Shown in pieces: positions 53,001 through 64,000 of a stretch of DNA of 64,000 nucleotides (positions are counted from its first letter, which is position 1; each line of letters starts with the position of its first letter). Source of the DNA: Hippophae tibetana (Eukaryota > Streptophyta > Magnoliopsida > Rosales > Elaeagnaceae); assembly GCA_037013495.1 (NCBI GenBank), contig CM072810.1, positions 37,663,843 through 37,727,842 of the forward strand. Direction: 5' to 3'. A program made the translations under genes and the position numbers. Below the pieces are notes generated by a model that saw nothing but the letters and a program-made list of their open reading frames with translations, was not told the origin of the DNA and ran no database searches.

Positions 53001-54206
53001 AGGCATTTGAGCAAAAAATAAATCTAGAACTATGTAGCTGAACATAAATTTTGAACTCTATATCATGCAAGAGGATGAAACTTTGAACAAATTCTATGCA
53101 GGTTTTTCAATCAATTTCAACTACCCGTACAATTTGGATGGACCTATTTGGAAAAAACGTAGATTCAGAAAATTGTTGTTAGCCTACATTATCATTTTCA
53201 AGAAAAAGATACCTTGCTTAAATCCATATAGAAGGCCTGTGAACTTACTGTTAAATGAATCAGTTGGGAAATTATTCGAACTGCATTATTTGTTACCAAG
53301 ATGATAGCAATCCACCTTCGTGGACGGAAAGAACTTGACTTTATAGACATCGAGTATAGTGGTACGAGCGAAGCTATATTGACACAATTGTTAGAAATGA
53401 TGAATCTAATACCAATGAAGATAAAATATCTATACATTCCCATAGCTTTTCTAAATTTCTTAGAAAGAATAAACCCGTTTTTAAGGATTTAAAAAAAAGG
53501 TAATCCGAGCTCTAAAATGATTATTTCAATGAATTTATAGTTGTATTACTTCCAAGAGACTTCAAACATTGTGGAGACCACTCATATAGGCATTTGAGCA
53601 AAAAACTAAACCTAGAACTATGCAGCTGAGCAGAAATTTTGAACTCTATATCATGCAAGAGGATGAAACTTTGAACAAATTCTACGCAGGTTTTTTAATC
53701 ATTATCAACTACTCGTACAATTTGGATGGACCTATTTGGAAAAAACGTAGATTGAGAAAATTTTTGTTATCCTACATTATCATTTTCAAGAAAAAGATAC
53801 CTTGCTTAAATCCATATAGAAGGCCTGTGAACTTACTGCTAAATGAATCAGTTGGGAAATTATTCGAACTGCATTATTTGTTACCAAGATGATAGCAATC
53901 CACTTTCGTGGACAGAAAGAGCTTGACTTTATAGACATCAAGTATAGTTGTACGAGCGAAGCTATATTGACAAAATTGTTACAATTGATGAATCTAATAC
54001 CAATGAAGAGAAAATATCTATACTTTCCCATAGATTTACTAAATTGCTTAGAAAGAATAAACCCGTTTTTAGGGATTTAAAAAAAAGGTAATCCGATCTC
54101 TAAAATGATTATTTAAATGAATTTATAGTTGTATTTCTTCTAAGAAACTTCAAACATTTTGGAGACCACTCATATAGGCATTTGAGCAAAAAATAAATCT
54201 AGAACT
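50093..54206 (+). repeat. Row 4 of the 5/7-monomer region (M86-M92; a-b-c-d-e-f-g)
   Basis: This row shows each type once and unfused: M86 a, M87 b, M88 c, M89 d, M90 e, M91 f, M92 g. M87-M90 match M68-M71 at +11,163 bp, and M91-M92 match M83-M84 (5' part) at about +4,701 bp. It may be closest to the ancestral seven-monomer order, from which rows 1-3 could arise by loss, fusion and duplication. That direction of change is inference. M92 differs from M84 in its 3' half (AATACCAATG and AATTGCTTAG). Confidence 0.82.
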
Positions 54207-57200
54207 ATGTAGCTGAACATAAATTTTGAACTCTATATCATGCAAGAGGATGAAACTTTGAACAAATTCTATGCAGGTTTTTCAATCAATTTCAACTACC
54301 CGTACAATATGGATGGACCTATTTGGAAAAAACGTAGATTGAGAAAATTGTTGTTAGCCTACATTATCATTTTCAAGAAAAAGATACCTTGCTTAAATCC
54401 ATATAGAAGGCCTGTGAACTTACTGTTAAATGAATCAGTTGGAAATTATTCGAACTGCATTATTTGTTACCAAGATGATAGCAATCCACTTTCGTGGACG
54501 GAAAGAGCTTGACTTTATAGACATCAAGTATAGTGGTACGAGCGAAGCAATTTTGACACAATTGTTAGAATTGATGAATCTAATACCAATGAAGAGAAAA
54601 TATCTATACTTTCCCATAGATTTACTAAATTTCTTAGAAAGAATAAACCCATTTTTAGGGATTTAAGAAAAAGGTAATCCGAGCTCTAAAATGATTATTT
54701 CATTGAATTTATAGTTGTATTTCTTCCAAGTGACTTCAAACATTTTGGATACCACTCATATAGGCATTTGAGCAAAAAATAAATCTAGAACTATGTAGCT
54801 GAACATAAATTTTGAACTCTATATCATGCAAGAGGATGAAACTTTGAACAAATTTATGCAGGTTTTTCAATCAATATCAACACCTTGTACAATTTGGATG
54901 GACCTATTTGGAAAAAAAAGTAGATTGAGAAAATTGTTGTTAGCCTACATTATCATTTTCAAGAAAAAGATACCTTGCTTAAATCCATATAGAAGGCCTG
55001 TGAACTTGCTGTTAAATGAATCAGTTGGAAATTATTCGAACTGCATTATTTGTTACCAAGATGATAGCAATCCACTTTCGTGGACGGAAAGAGCTTGACT
55101 TTATAGACATCAAGTATAGTGGTACGAGCGAAGCAATTTTGACACAATTGTTAGAATTGATGAATCTAATACCAATGAAGAGAAAATATCTATACTTTCC
55201 CATAGATTTACTAAATTTCTTAGAAAGAATAAACCCGTTTTTAGGGATTTAAGAAAAAGGTAATCCGAGCTCTAAAATGATTATTTCATTGAATTTATAG
55301 TTGTATTTCTTCCAAGTGACTTCAAACATTTTGGATACCACTCATATAGGCATTTGAGCAAAAAACTAAATCTAGAACTATGCACCTGAGCAGAAATTTT
55401 GATCTCTATATCATGCAAGAGGATGAAACTTTGAACAAATTCTATGCAGGTTTTTCAATCAATATCAACACCTCGTACAATTTGGATGGACCTATTTGGA
55501 AAAAAAAGTAGATTGAGAAAATTGTTGGTAGCCTACATTATCATTTTCAAGAAAAAGATACCTTGCTTAAATCCATATAGAAGGCCTGTGAACTTGGTGT
55601 TAAATGAATCAGTTCGGAAATTATTCGAACTGCATTATTTGTTACCAAGATGATAGCAATCCACTTTCGTGGACAGAAAGAGCTTGACTTTATAGACATC
55701 AAGTATAGTGGTACGAGCGAAGCTATATTGACAAAATTGTTACAATTGATGAATCTAATACCAATGAAGAGAAAATATCTATACTTTCCCATAGATTTAC
55801 TAAATTGCTTAGAAAGAATAAACCCGTTTTTAGGGATTTAAAAAAAAGGTAATCCGATCTCTAAAATGATTATTTAAATGAATTTATAGTTGTATTTCTT
55901 CTAAGAAACTTCAAACATTTTGGAGACCACTCATATAGGCATTTGAGCAAAAAATAAATCTAGAACTATGTAGCTGAACATAAATTTTGAACTCTATATC
56001 ATGCAAGAGGATGAAACTTTGAACAAATTCTATGCAGGTTTTTCAATCAATTTCAACTACCCGTACAATATGGATGGACCTATTTGGAAAAAACGTAGAT
56101 TGAGAAAATTGTTGTTAGCCTACATTATCATTTTCAAGAAAAAGATACCTTGCTTAAATCCATATAGAAGGCCTGTGAACTTACTGTTAAATGAATCAGT
56201 TGGAAATTATTCGAACTGCATTATTTGTTACCAAGATGATAGCAATCCACTTTCGTGGACGGAAAGAGCTTGACTTTATAGACATCAAGTATAGTGGTAC
56301 GAGCGAAGCAATTTTGACACAATTGTTAGAATTGATGAATCTAATACCAATGAAGAGAAAATATCTATACTTTCCCATAGATTTACTAAATTTCTTAGAA
56401 AGAATAAACCCATTTTTAGGGATTTAAGAAAAAGGTAATCCGAGCTCTAAAATGATTATTTCATTGAATTTATAGTTGTATTTCTTCCAAGTGACTTCAA
56501 ACATTTTGGATACCACTCATATAGGCATTTGAGCAAAAAATAAATCTAGAACTATGTAGCTGAACATAAATTTTGAACTCTATATCATGCAAGAGGATGA
56601 AACTTTGAACAAATTTATGCAGGTTTTTCAATCAATATCAACACCTTGTACAATTTGGATGGACCTATTTGGAAAAAAAAGTAGATTGAGAAAATTGTTG
56701 TTAGCCTACATTATCATTTTCAAGAAAAAGATACCTTGCTTAAATCCATATAGAAGGCCTGTGAACTTGCTGTTAAATGAATCAGTTGGAAATTATTCGA
56801 ACTGCATTATTTGTTACCAAGATGATAGCAATCCACTTTCGTGGACGGAAAGAGCTTGACTTTATAGACATCAAGTATAGTGGTACGAGCGAAGCAATTT
56901 TGACACAATTGTTAGAATTGATGAATCTAATACCAATGAAGAGAAAATATCTATACTTTCCCATAGATTTACTAAATTTCTTAGAAAGAATAAACCCGTT
57001 TTTAGGGATTTAAGAAAAAGGTAATCCGAGCTCTAAAATGATTATTTCATTGAATTTATAGTTGTATTTCTTCCAAGTGACTTCAAACATTTTGGATACC
57101 ACTCATATAGGCATTTGAGCAAAAAACTAAATCTAGAACTATGCACCTGAGCAGAAATTTTGATCTCTATATCATGCAAGAGGATGAAACTTTGAACAAA

Positions 57201-57728
57201 TTCTATGCAGGTTTTTCAATCAATATCAACACCTCGTACAATTTGGATGGACCTATTTGGAAAAAAAAGTAGATTGAGAAAATGGTTGTTAGCCTACATT
57301 ATCATTTTCAAGAAAAAGATACCTTGCTTAAATCCATATAGAAGGCCTGTGAACTTGCTGTTAAATGAATCAGTTGGGAAATTATTCGAACTGCATTATT
57401 TGTTGCCAAGATGATAGCAATCCACTTTCGCGGATGGAAAGAGCTTGACTTTATAGACATCAAGTATAGTGGTACGAGCGAAGCAATTTTGACACAATTG
57501 TTAGAATTGATGAATCTAATACCAATGAAGAGAAACTATCTATACTTTCCCATAGATTTACTAAATTGCTTAGAAAGAATAAACCCGTTTTTAGGGATTT
57601 AAAAAAAAGGTAATCCGATCTCTAAAATGATTATTTAAATGAATTTATAGTTGTATTTCTTCTAAGAAACTTCAAACATTTTGGAGACCACTCATATAGG
57701 CATTTGAGCAAAAACTAAATCTAGAACT
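54207..57728 (+). repeat. Trimer higher-order repeat, two copies (M93-M95, M96-M98), 1,761 bp unit
   Basis: M93-M95 (54207-55967) and M96-M98 (55968-57728) match at 1,761 bp. They share rare markers: CCCATTTTTAGG at the end of M93 and M96, a deletion giving AACAAATTTATGC in M94 and M97, and CTATGCACCTGAG at the start of M95 and M98. The third monomers diverge in their 3' parts. M95 ends like M92 (GGACAGAAAG, GTTACAATTG), whereas M98 has TCGCGGATGG. This places the left breakpoint of the amplified unit inside M92/M95. Confidence 0.88.
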
Positions 57729-60700
57729 ATGTAGCTGAACATAAATTTTGAACTCTTTATCATGCAAGAGGATGAAACTTTGAACAAATTCTATGCAGGT
57801 TTTTCAATCAATTTCAACTACCCGTACAATATGGATGGACCTATTTGGAAAAAAACGTAGATTGAGAAAATTGTTGTTAGCCTACATTATCATTTTCAAG
57901 AAAAAGATACCTTGCTTAAATCCATATAGAAGGCCTGTGAACTTACTGTTAAATGAATCAGTTGGAAATTATTCGAACTGCATTATTTGTTACCAAGATG
58001 ATAGCAATCCACTTTCGTGGACGGAAAGAGCTTGACTTTATAGACATCAAGTATAGTGGTACTAGCGAAGCAATTTTGACACAATTGTTAAATTGATGAA
58101 TCTAATACCAATGAAGAGAAAATATCTATACTTTCCCATAGATTTACTAAATTTCTTAGAAAGAATAAACCCGTTTTTAGGGATTTAAGAAAAGGTAATC
58201 CGAGCTCTAAAATGATTATTTCAATGAATTTATAGTTGTATTTCTTCCAAGCAACTTCAAACATTTTGGAGACCACTCATATAGGCATTTGAGCAAAAAA
58301 ACTAAATCTAGAACAATGCAGCTGAACATAAATTTTGAACTCTTTATCATGCAAGAGGATGAAACTTTGAACAAATTCTATGCAGGTTTTTCAATCAATT
58401 TCAACTACCCATACAATTTGGATGGACCTATTTGGAAAAAAACGTAGATTGAGAAAATTGTTGTTAGCCTACATTATCATTTTCAAGAAAAAGATACCTT
58501 GCTTAAATCCATATAGAAGGCCTGTGAACTTACTGTTAAATGAATCAGTTGGGAAATTATTCGAACTGCATTATTTGTTGCCAAGATGATAGCAATCCAC
58601 TTTCTTGGATGGAAAGAGCTTGACTTTATAGACATCAAGTATAGTGGTACAAGCGAAGCTATTTTGACACAATTGTTAGAAATGATGAATCTAATACCAA
58701 TGAAGATAAAATATCTATACTTTCCCATAGCTTTACTAAATTTCTTAGAAAGAATAAACCCGTTTTTAGGGATTTAAAAAAAGGTAATCCGAGCTCTAAA
58801 ATGATTATTTCAACGAATTTATAGTTGTGTTTCTTCCAAGAGACTTCAAACTTTTTGGAGACCACTCATATAGGCATTTGAGCAAAAAACTAAACCTAGA
58901 ACTATGAAGCTGAGCAGAAATTTTGATCTCTATATCATGCAAGAGGATGAAACTTTGAACAAATTCTACGCAGGTTTTTCAATCAGTATCAACTATCGTA
59001 CAATTTGGATGGACCTATTTGGAAAAAACATAGATTGAGAAAATTGTTGTTATCCTACATTATCATTTTCAAGAAAAAGATACCTTGCTTAAATCCATAT
59101 AGAAGGCCTGTGAACTTACTGTTAAATGAATCAGTTGGAAATTATTCGAACTGCATTATTTGTTACCAAGATGATAGCAATCCACTTTCGTGGACGGAAA
59201 GAGCTTGACTTTATAGACACCAAGTATAGTGGTACGAGCGAAGCTATTTTGACACAATTGTTAGAATTGATGAATCTAATACCAATGAAGAGAAAATATC
59301 TATACTTTCCCATAGATTTACTAAATTTCTTAGAAAGAATAAACCCGTTTTTAGGGATTTAAGAAAAAGGTAATCTGAGCTCTAAAATGATTATTTCATT
59401 GAATATATAGTTGTATTTCTTCCAAGTGACTTCAAACATTTTGGATACCACTCATATAGGCATTTGAGCAAAAAACTAAATCTAGAACTATGCAGCTGAG
59501 TAGAAATTTTGATCTCTATATCATGCAAGAGGATGAAACTTTGAACAAATTCTATGCAGGTTTTTCAATCAATATCAACACCTCGTACAATTTGGATGGA
59601 CCTATTTGGAAAAAAACGTAGATTGAGAAAATTGTTGTTAGCCTACATTATCATTTTCAAGAAAAAGATACCTTGCTTAAATCCATATAGAAGGCCTGTG
59701 AACTTATTGTTAAATGAATCAGTTGGAAATTATTCGAACTGCATTATTTGTTACCAAGATGATAGCAATCCACTTTCGTGGACGGAAAGAGCTTGACTTT
59801 ATAGACATCAAGTATAGTGGTACGAGCGAAGCAATTTTGACACAATTGTTAAATTGATGAATCTAATACCAATGAAGAGAAAATATCTATACTTTCCCAT
59901 AGATTTACTAAATTTCTTAGAAAGAATAAACCCGTTTTTAGGGATTTAAGAAAAGGTAATCCGAGCTCTAAAATGATTATTTCAATGAATTTATAGTTGT
60001 ATTTCTTCCAAGCAACTTCAAACATTTTGGAGACCACTCATATAGGCATTTGAGCAAAAAAACTAAATCTAGAACAATGCAGCTGAACATAAATTTTGAA
60101 CTCTTTATCATGCAAGAGGATGAAACTTTGAACAAATTCTATGCAGGTTTTTCAATCAATTTCAACTACCCATACAATTTGGATGGACCTATTTGGAAAA
60201 AAACGTAGATTGAGAAAATTGTTGTTAGCCTACATTATCATTTTCAAGAAAAAGATACCTTGCTTAAATCCATATAGAAGGCCTGTGAACTTACTGTTAA
60301 ATGAATCAGTTGGGAAATTATTCGAACTGCATTATTTGTTGCCAAGATGATAGCAATCCACTTTCTTGGATGGAAAGAGCTTGACTTTATAGACATCAAG
60401 TATAGTGGTACGAGCGAAGCTATTTTGACACAATTGTTAGAAATGATGAATCTAATACCAATGAAGATAAAATATCTATACTTTCCCATAGCTTTACTAA
60501 ATTTCTTAGAAAGAATAAACCCGTTTTTAGGGATTTAAAAAAAGGTAATCCGAGCTCTAAAATGATTATTTCAACGAATTTATAGTTGTGTTTCTTCCAA
60601 GAGACTTCAAACTTTTTGGAGACCACTCATATAGGCATTTGAGCAAAAAACTAAACCTAGAACTATGAAGCTGAGCAGAAATTTTGATCTCTATATCATG

Positions 60701-63700
60701 CAAGAGGATGAAACTTTGAACAAATTCTACGCAGGTTTTTCAATCAGTATCAACTATCGTACAATTTGGATGGACCTATTTGGAAAAAACATAGATTGAG
60801 AAAATTGTTGTTATCCTACATTATCATTTTCAAGAAAAAGATACCTTGCTTAAATCCATATAGAAGGCCTGTGAACTTGGTGTTAAATGAATCTGTTGGA
60901 AATTATTCGAACTGCATTATTTGTTACCAAGATGATAGCAATCCACTTTCGTGGACGGAAAGAGCTTGACTTTATAGACACCAAGTATAGTGGTACGAGC
61001 GAAGCTATTTTGACACAATTGTTAGAATTGATGAATCTAATACCAATGAAGAGAAAATATCTATACTTTCCCATAGATTTACTAAATTTCTTAGAAAGAA
61101 TAAACCCGTTTTTAGGGATTTAAGAAAAAGGTAATCTGAGCTCTAAAATGATTATTTCATTGAATATATAGTTGTATTTCTTCCAAGTGACTTCAAACAT
61201 TTTGGATACCACTCATATAGGCATTTGAGCAAAAAACTAAATCTAGAACTATGCAGCTGAGTAGAAATTTTGATCTCTATATCATGCAAGAGGATGAAAC
61301 TTTGAACAAATTCTATGCAGGTTTTTCAATCAATATCAACACCTCGTACAATTTGGATGGACCTATTTGGAAAAAAACGTAGATTGAGAAAATTGTTGTT
61401 AGCCTACATTATCATTTTCAAGAAAAAGATACCTTGCTTAAATCCATATAGAAGGCCTGTGAACTTATTGTTAAATGAATCAGTTGGAAATTATTCGAAC
61501 TGCATTATTTGTTACCAAGATGATAGCAATCCACTTTCGTGGACGGAAAGAGCTTGACTTTATAGACATCAAGTATAGTGGTACGAGCGAAGCAATTTTG
61601 ACACAATTGTTAAATTGATGAATCTAATACCAATGAAGAGAAAATATCTATACTTTCCCATAGATTTACTAAATTTCTTAGAAAGAATAAACCCGTTTTT
61701 AGGGATTTAAGAAAAGGTAATCCGAGCTCTAAAATGATTATTTCAATGAATTTATAGTTGTATTTCTTCCAAGCAACTTCAAACATTTTGGAGACCACTC
61801 ATATAGGCATTTGAGCAAAAAAACTAAATCTAGAACAATGCAGCTGAACATAAATTTTGAACTCTTTATCATGCAAGAGGATGAAACTTTGAACAACTTC
61901 TATGCAGGTTTTTCAATCAATTTCAACTACCCATACAATTTGGATGGACCTATTTGGAAAAAAACGTAGATTGAGAAAATTGTTGTTAGCCTACATTATC
62001 ATTTTCAAGAAAAAGATACCTTGCTTAAATCCATATAGAAGGCCTGTGAACTTACTGTTAAATGAATCAGTTGGGAAATTATTCGAACTGCATTATTTGT
62101 TGCCAAGATGATAGCAATCCACTTTCTTGGATGGAAAGAGCTTGACTTTATAGACATCAAGTATAGTGGTACGAGCGAAGCTATTTTGACACAATTGTTA
62201 GAAATGATGAATCTAATACCAATGAAGATAAAATATCTATACTTTCCCATAGCTTTACTAAATTTCTTAGAAAGAATAAACCCGTTTTTAGGGATTTAAA
62301 AAAAGGTAATCCGAGCTCTAAAATGATTATTTCAACGAATTTATAGTTGTGTTTCTTCCAAGAGACTTCAAACTTTTTGGAGACCACTCATATAGGCATT
62401 TGAGCAAAAAACTAAACCTAGAACTATGAAGCTGAGCAGAAATTTTGATCTCTATATCATGCAAGAGGATGAAACTTTGAACAAATTCTACGCAGGTTTT
62501 TCAATCAGTATCAACTATCGTACAATTTGGATGGACCTATTTGGAAAAAACATAGATTGAGAAAATTGTTGTTATCCTACATTATCATTTTCAAGAAAAA
62601 GATACCTTGCTTAAATCCATATAGAAGGCCTGTGAACTTGGTGTTAAATGAATCTGTTGGAAATTATTCGAACTGCATTATTTGTTACCAAGATGATAGC
62701 AATCCACTTTCGTGGACGGAAAGAGCTTGACTTTATAGACACCAAGTATAGTGGTACGAGCGAAGCTATTTTGACACAATTGTTAGAATTGATGAATCTA
62801 ATACCAATGAAGAGAAAATATCTATACTTTCCCATAGATTTACTAAATTTCTTAGAAAGAATAAACCCGTTTTTAGGGATTTAAGAAAAAGGTAATCTGA
62901 GCTCTAAAATGATTATTTCATTGAATATATAGTTGTATTTCTTCCAAGTGACTTCAAACATTTTGGATACCACTCATATAGGCATTTGAGCAAAAAACTA
63001 AATCTAGAACTATGCAGCTGAGTAGAAATTTTGATCTCTATATCATGCAAGAGGATGAAACTTTGAACAAATTCTATGCAGGTTTTTCAATCAATATCAA
63101 CACCTCGTACAATTTGGATGGACCTATTTGGAAAAAAACGTAGATTGAGAAAATTGTTGTTAGCCTACATTATCATTTTCAAGAAAAAGATACCTTGCTT
63201 AAATCCATATAGAAGGCCTGTGAACTTATTGTTAAATGAATCAGTTGGAAATTATTCGAACTGCATTATTTGTTACCAAGATGATAGCAATCCACTTTCG
63301 TGGACGGAAAGAGCTTGACTTTATAGACATCAAGTATAGTGGTACGAGCGAAGCAATTTTGACACAATTGTTAAATTGATGAATCTAATACCAATGAAGA
63401 GAAAATATCTATACTTTCCCATAGATTTACTAAATTTCTTAGAAAGAATAAACCCGTTTTTAGGGATTTAAGAAAAGGTAATCCGAGCTCTAAAATGATT
63501 ATTTCAATGAATTTATAGTTGTATTTCTTCCAAGCAACTTCAAACATTTTGGAGACCACTCATATAGGCATTTGAGCAAAAAAACTAAATCTAGAACAAT
63601 GCAGCTGAACATAAATTTTGAACTCTTTATCATGCAAGAGGATGAAACTTTGAACAACTTCTATGCAGGTTTTTCAATCAATTTCAACTACCCATACAAT

Positions 63701-64000
63701 TTGGATGGACCTATTTGGAAAAAAACGTAGATTGAGAAAATTGTTGTTAGCCTACATTATCATTTTCAAGAAAAAGATACCTTGCTTAAATCCATATAGA
63801 AGGCCTGTGAACTTACTGTTAAATGAATCAGTTGGGAAATTATTCGAACTGCATTATTTGTTGCCAAGATGATAGCAATCCACTTTCTTGGATGGAAAGA
63901 GCTTGACTTTATAGACATCAAGTATAGTGGTACGAGCGAAGCTATTTTGACACAATTGTTAGAAATGATGAATCTAATACCAATGAAGATAAAATATCTA
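57729..64000 (+). repeat. Right-end trimer higher-order repeat, ~3.5 copies (M99-M109), 1,761 bp unit
   Basis: Units start at 57729 (M99-M101, looser), 59490 (M102-M104), 61251 (M105-M107) and 63012 (M108 onward, cut by the window edge), spaced 1,761 bp apart. Every first monomer carries a one-base deletion giving TTGTTAAATTGATG, which breaks the 63-codon frame. Markers accumulate from left to right. M100 has ACAAGCG while M103 and M106 have ACGAGCG. M104 and M107 share TTGGTGTTAAATGAATCTG, absent from M101. M106 and M109 share AACAACTTC, absent from M103. The two rightmost units are thus the closest relatives. Confidence 0.92.

Larger units (their letters stand above)
1..64000 (+). repeat. 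Satellite DNA array, ~588-bp monomer, ~109 head-to-tail copies
   Basis: Anchor words such as TCTAGAACTATGCAGCTGA and ACCACTCATATAGGCATTTG recur every 585-591 bases across the entire window. The ATGATAGCA anchor (or its mutated form) falls at 415, 1003, 1591, 2179, 2767 and so on up to about 63869, giving 109 copies with a mean period near 587.5 bp. All copies share one orientation and no non-repeat sequence interrupts them. The array runs past both window edges. Copies differ by scattered substitutions and small indels, chiefly the length of an A-run and single-base deletions. I do not recognise the family. Tandem arrays of this size and uniformity are typical of constitutive heterochromatin or centromeric regions of eukaryotes; that placement is inference. 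Confidence 0.98.

Noticed and set aside
1..64000. CRISPR array or prokaryotic repeat locus
   Set aside because: The unit is far too long, no unique spacers alternate with short repeats, and no cas-like or other bacterial genes are present.
1..64000. Ribosomal intergenic spacer or tandem gene cluster (rDNA, histone, snRNA)
   Set aside because: No rRNA, histone or snRNA sequence is recognisable in any monomer, and the monomer is a single simple satellite unit.
1..64000. Transposable element or viral remnant as the origin of the monomer
   Set aside because: I see no terminal repeats, target-site duplications, polymerase, integrase or transposase motifs; an ancient origin cannot be excluded but is not supported.

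Overview
The whole 64 kb window is one uninterrupted satellite DNA array. A monomer of about 588 bp repeats head to tail from base 1 to base 64000. I count 109 copies (M1-M109), using the conserved point about 269 bases into each monomer where an ATGA overlap sits. All copies lie in the same orientation, and spacing varies only from about 585 to 591 bp. I see no transposon insertion, inversion, unique spacer, RNA gene or convincing protein-coding gene. GC is about one third (59 of 180 bases counted by hand at 1201-1380). Long homogenised tandem repeats with layered higher-order structure point to a nuclear eukaryotic genome, probably a heterochromatic, pericentromeric or centromeric block. The sequence does not allow a narrower taxonomic call, and I do not recognise the satellite family.

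The main content is nested higher-order repeat (HOR) structure, which changes along the array. Bases 1-733 hold the tail of one monomer and M1. Bases 734-22471 hold two copies of an 18-mer HOR unit of 10,575 bp; the first copy carries one extra monomer and is 11,163 bp. From 22472 the register shortens repeatedly: trimer-like (M39-M44), dimer (M45-M48), trimer (M49-M54), pentamer (about M52-M62), trimer (M62-M67), a complex region with 5- and 7-monomer rows (M67-M92), trimer (M93-M98), and a trimer repeated to the right edge (M99-M109). Several monomers are visible fusions of two subtypes, with breakpoints narrowed to 7-33 bp, as expected from unequal crossover or gene conversion between monomers in register.

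Each monomer carries short open frames on both strands: about 90 and 63 codons on +, and about 81 on -. They recur only because the monomer recurs. They are broken in many copies by homopolymer slippage, single-base deletions and subtype-specific stops, and most differences between copies change the amino acid. I treat them as repeat-borne open frames, not genes.

Limits: comparisons were made by eye, using anchors, indels and diagnostic bases. Identity statements refer to the stretches compared, not to a full alignment. Near-identical blocks of 1.7-10.6 kb also make assembly correctness a real question.
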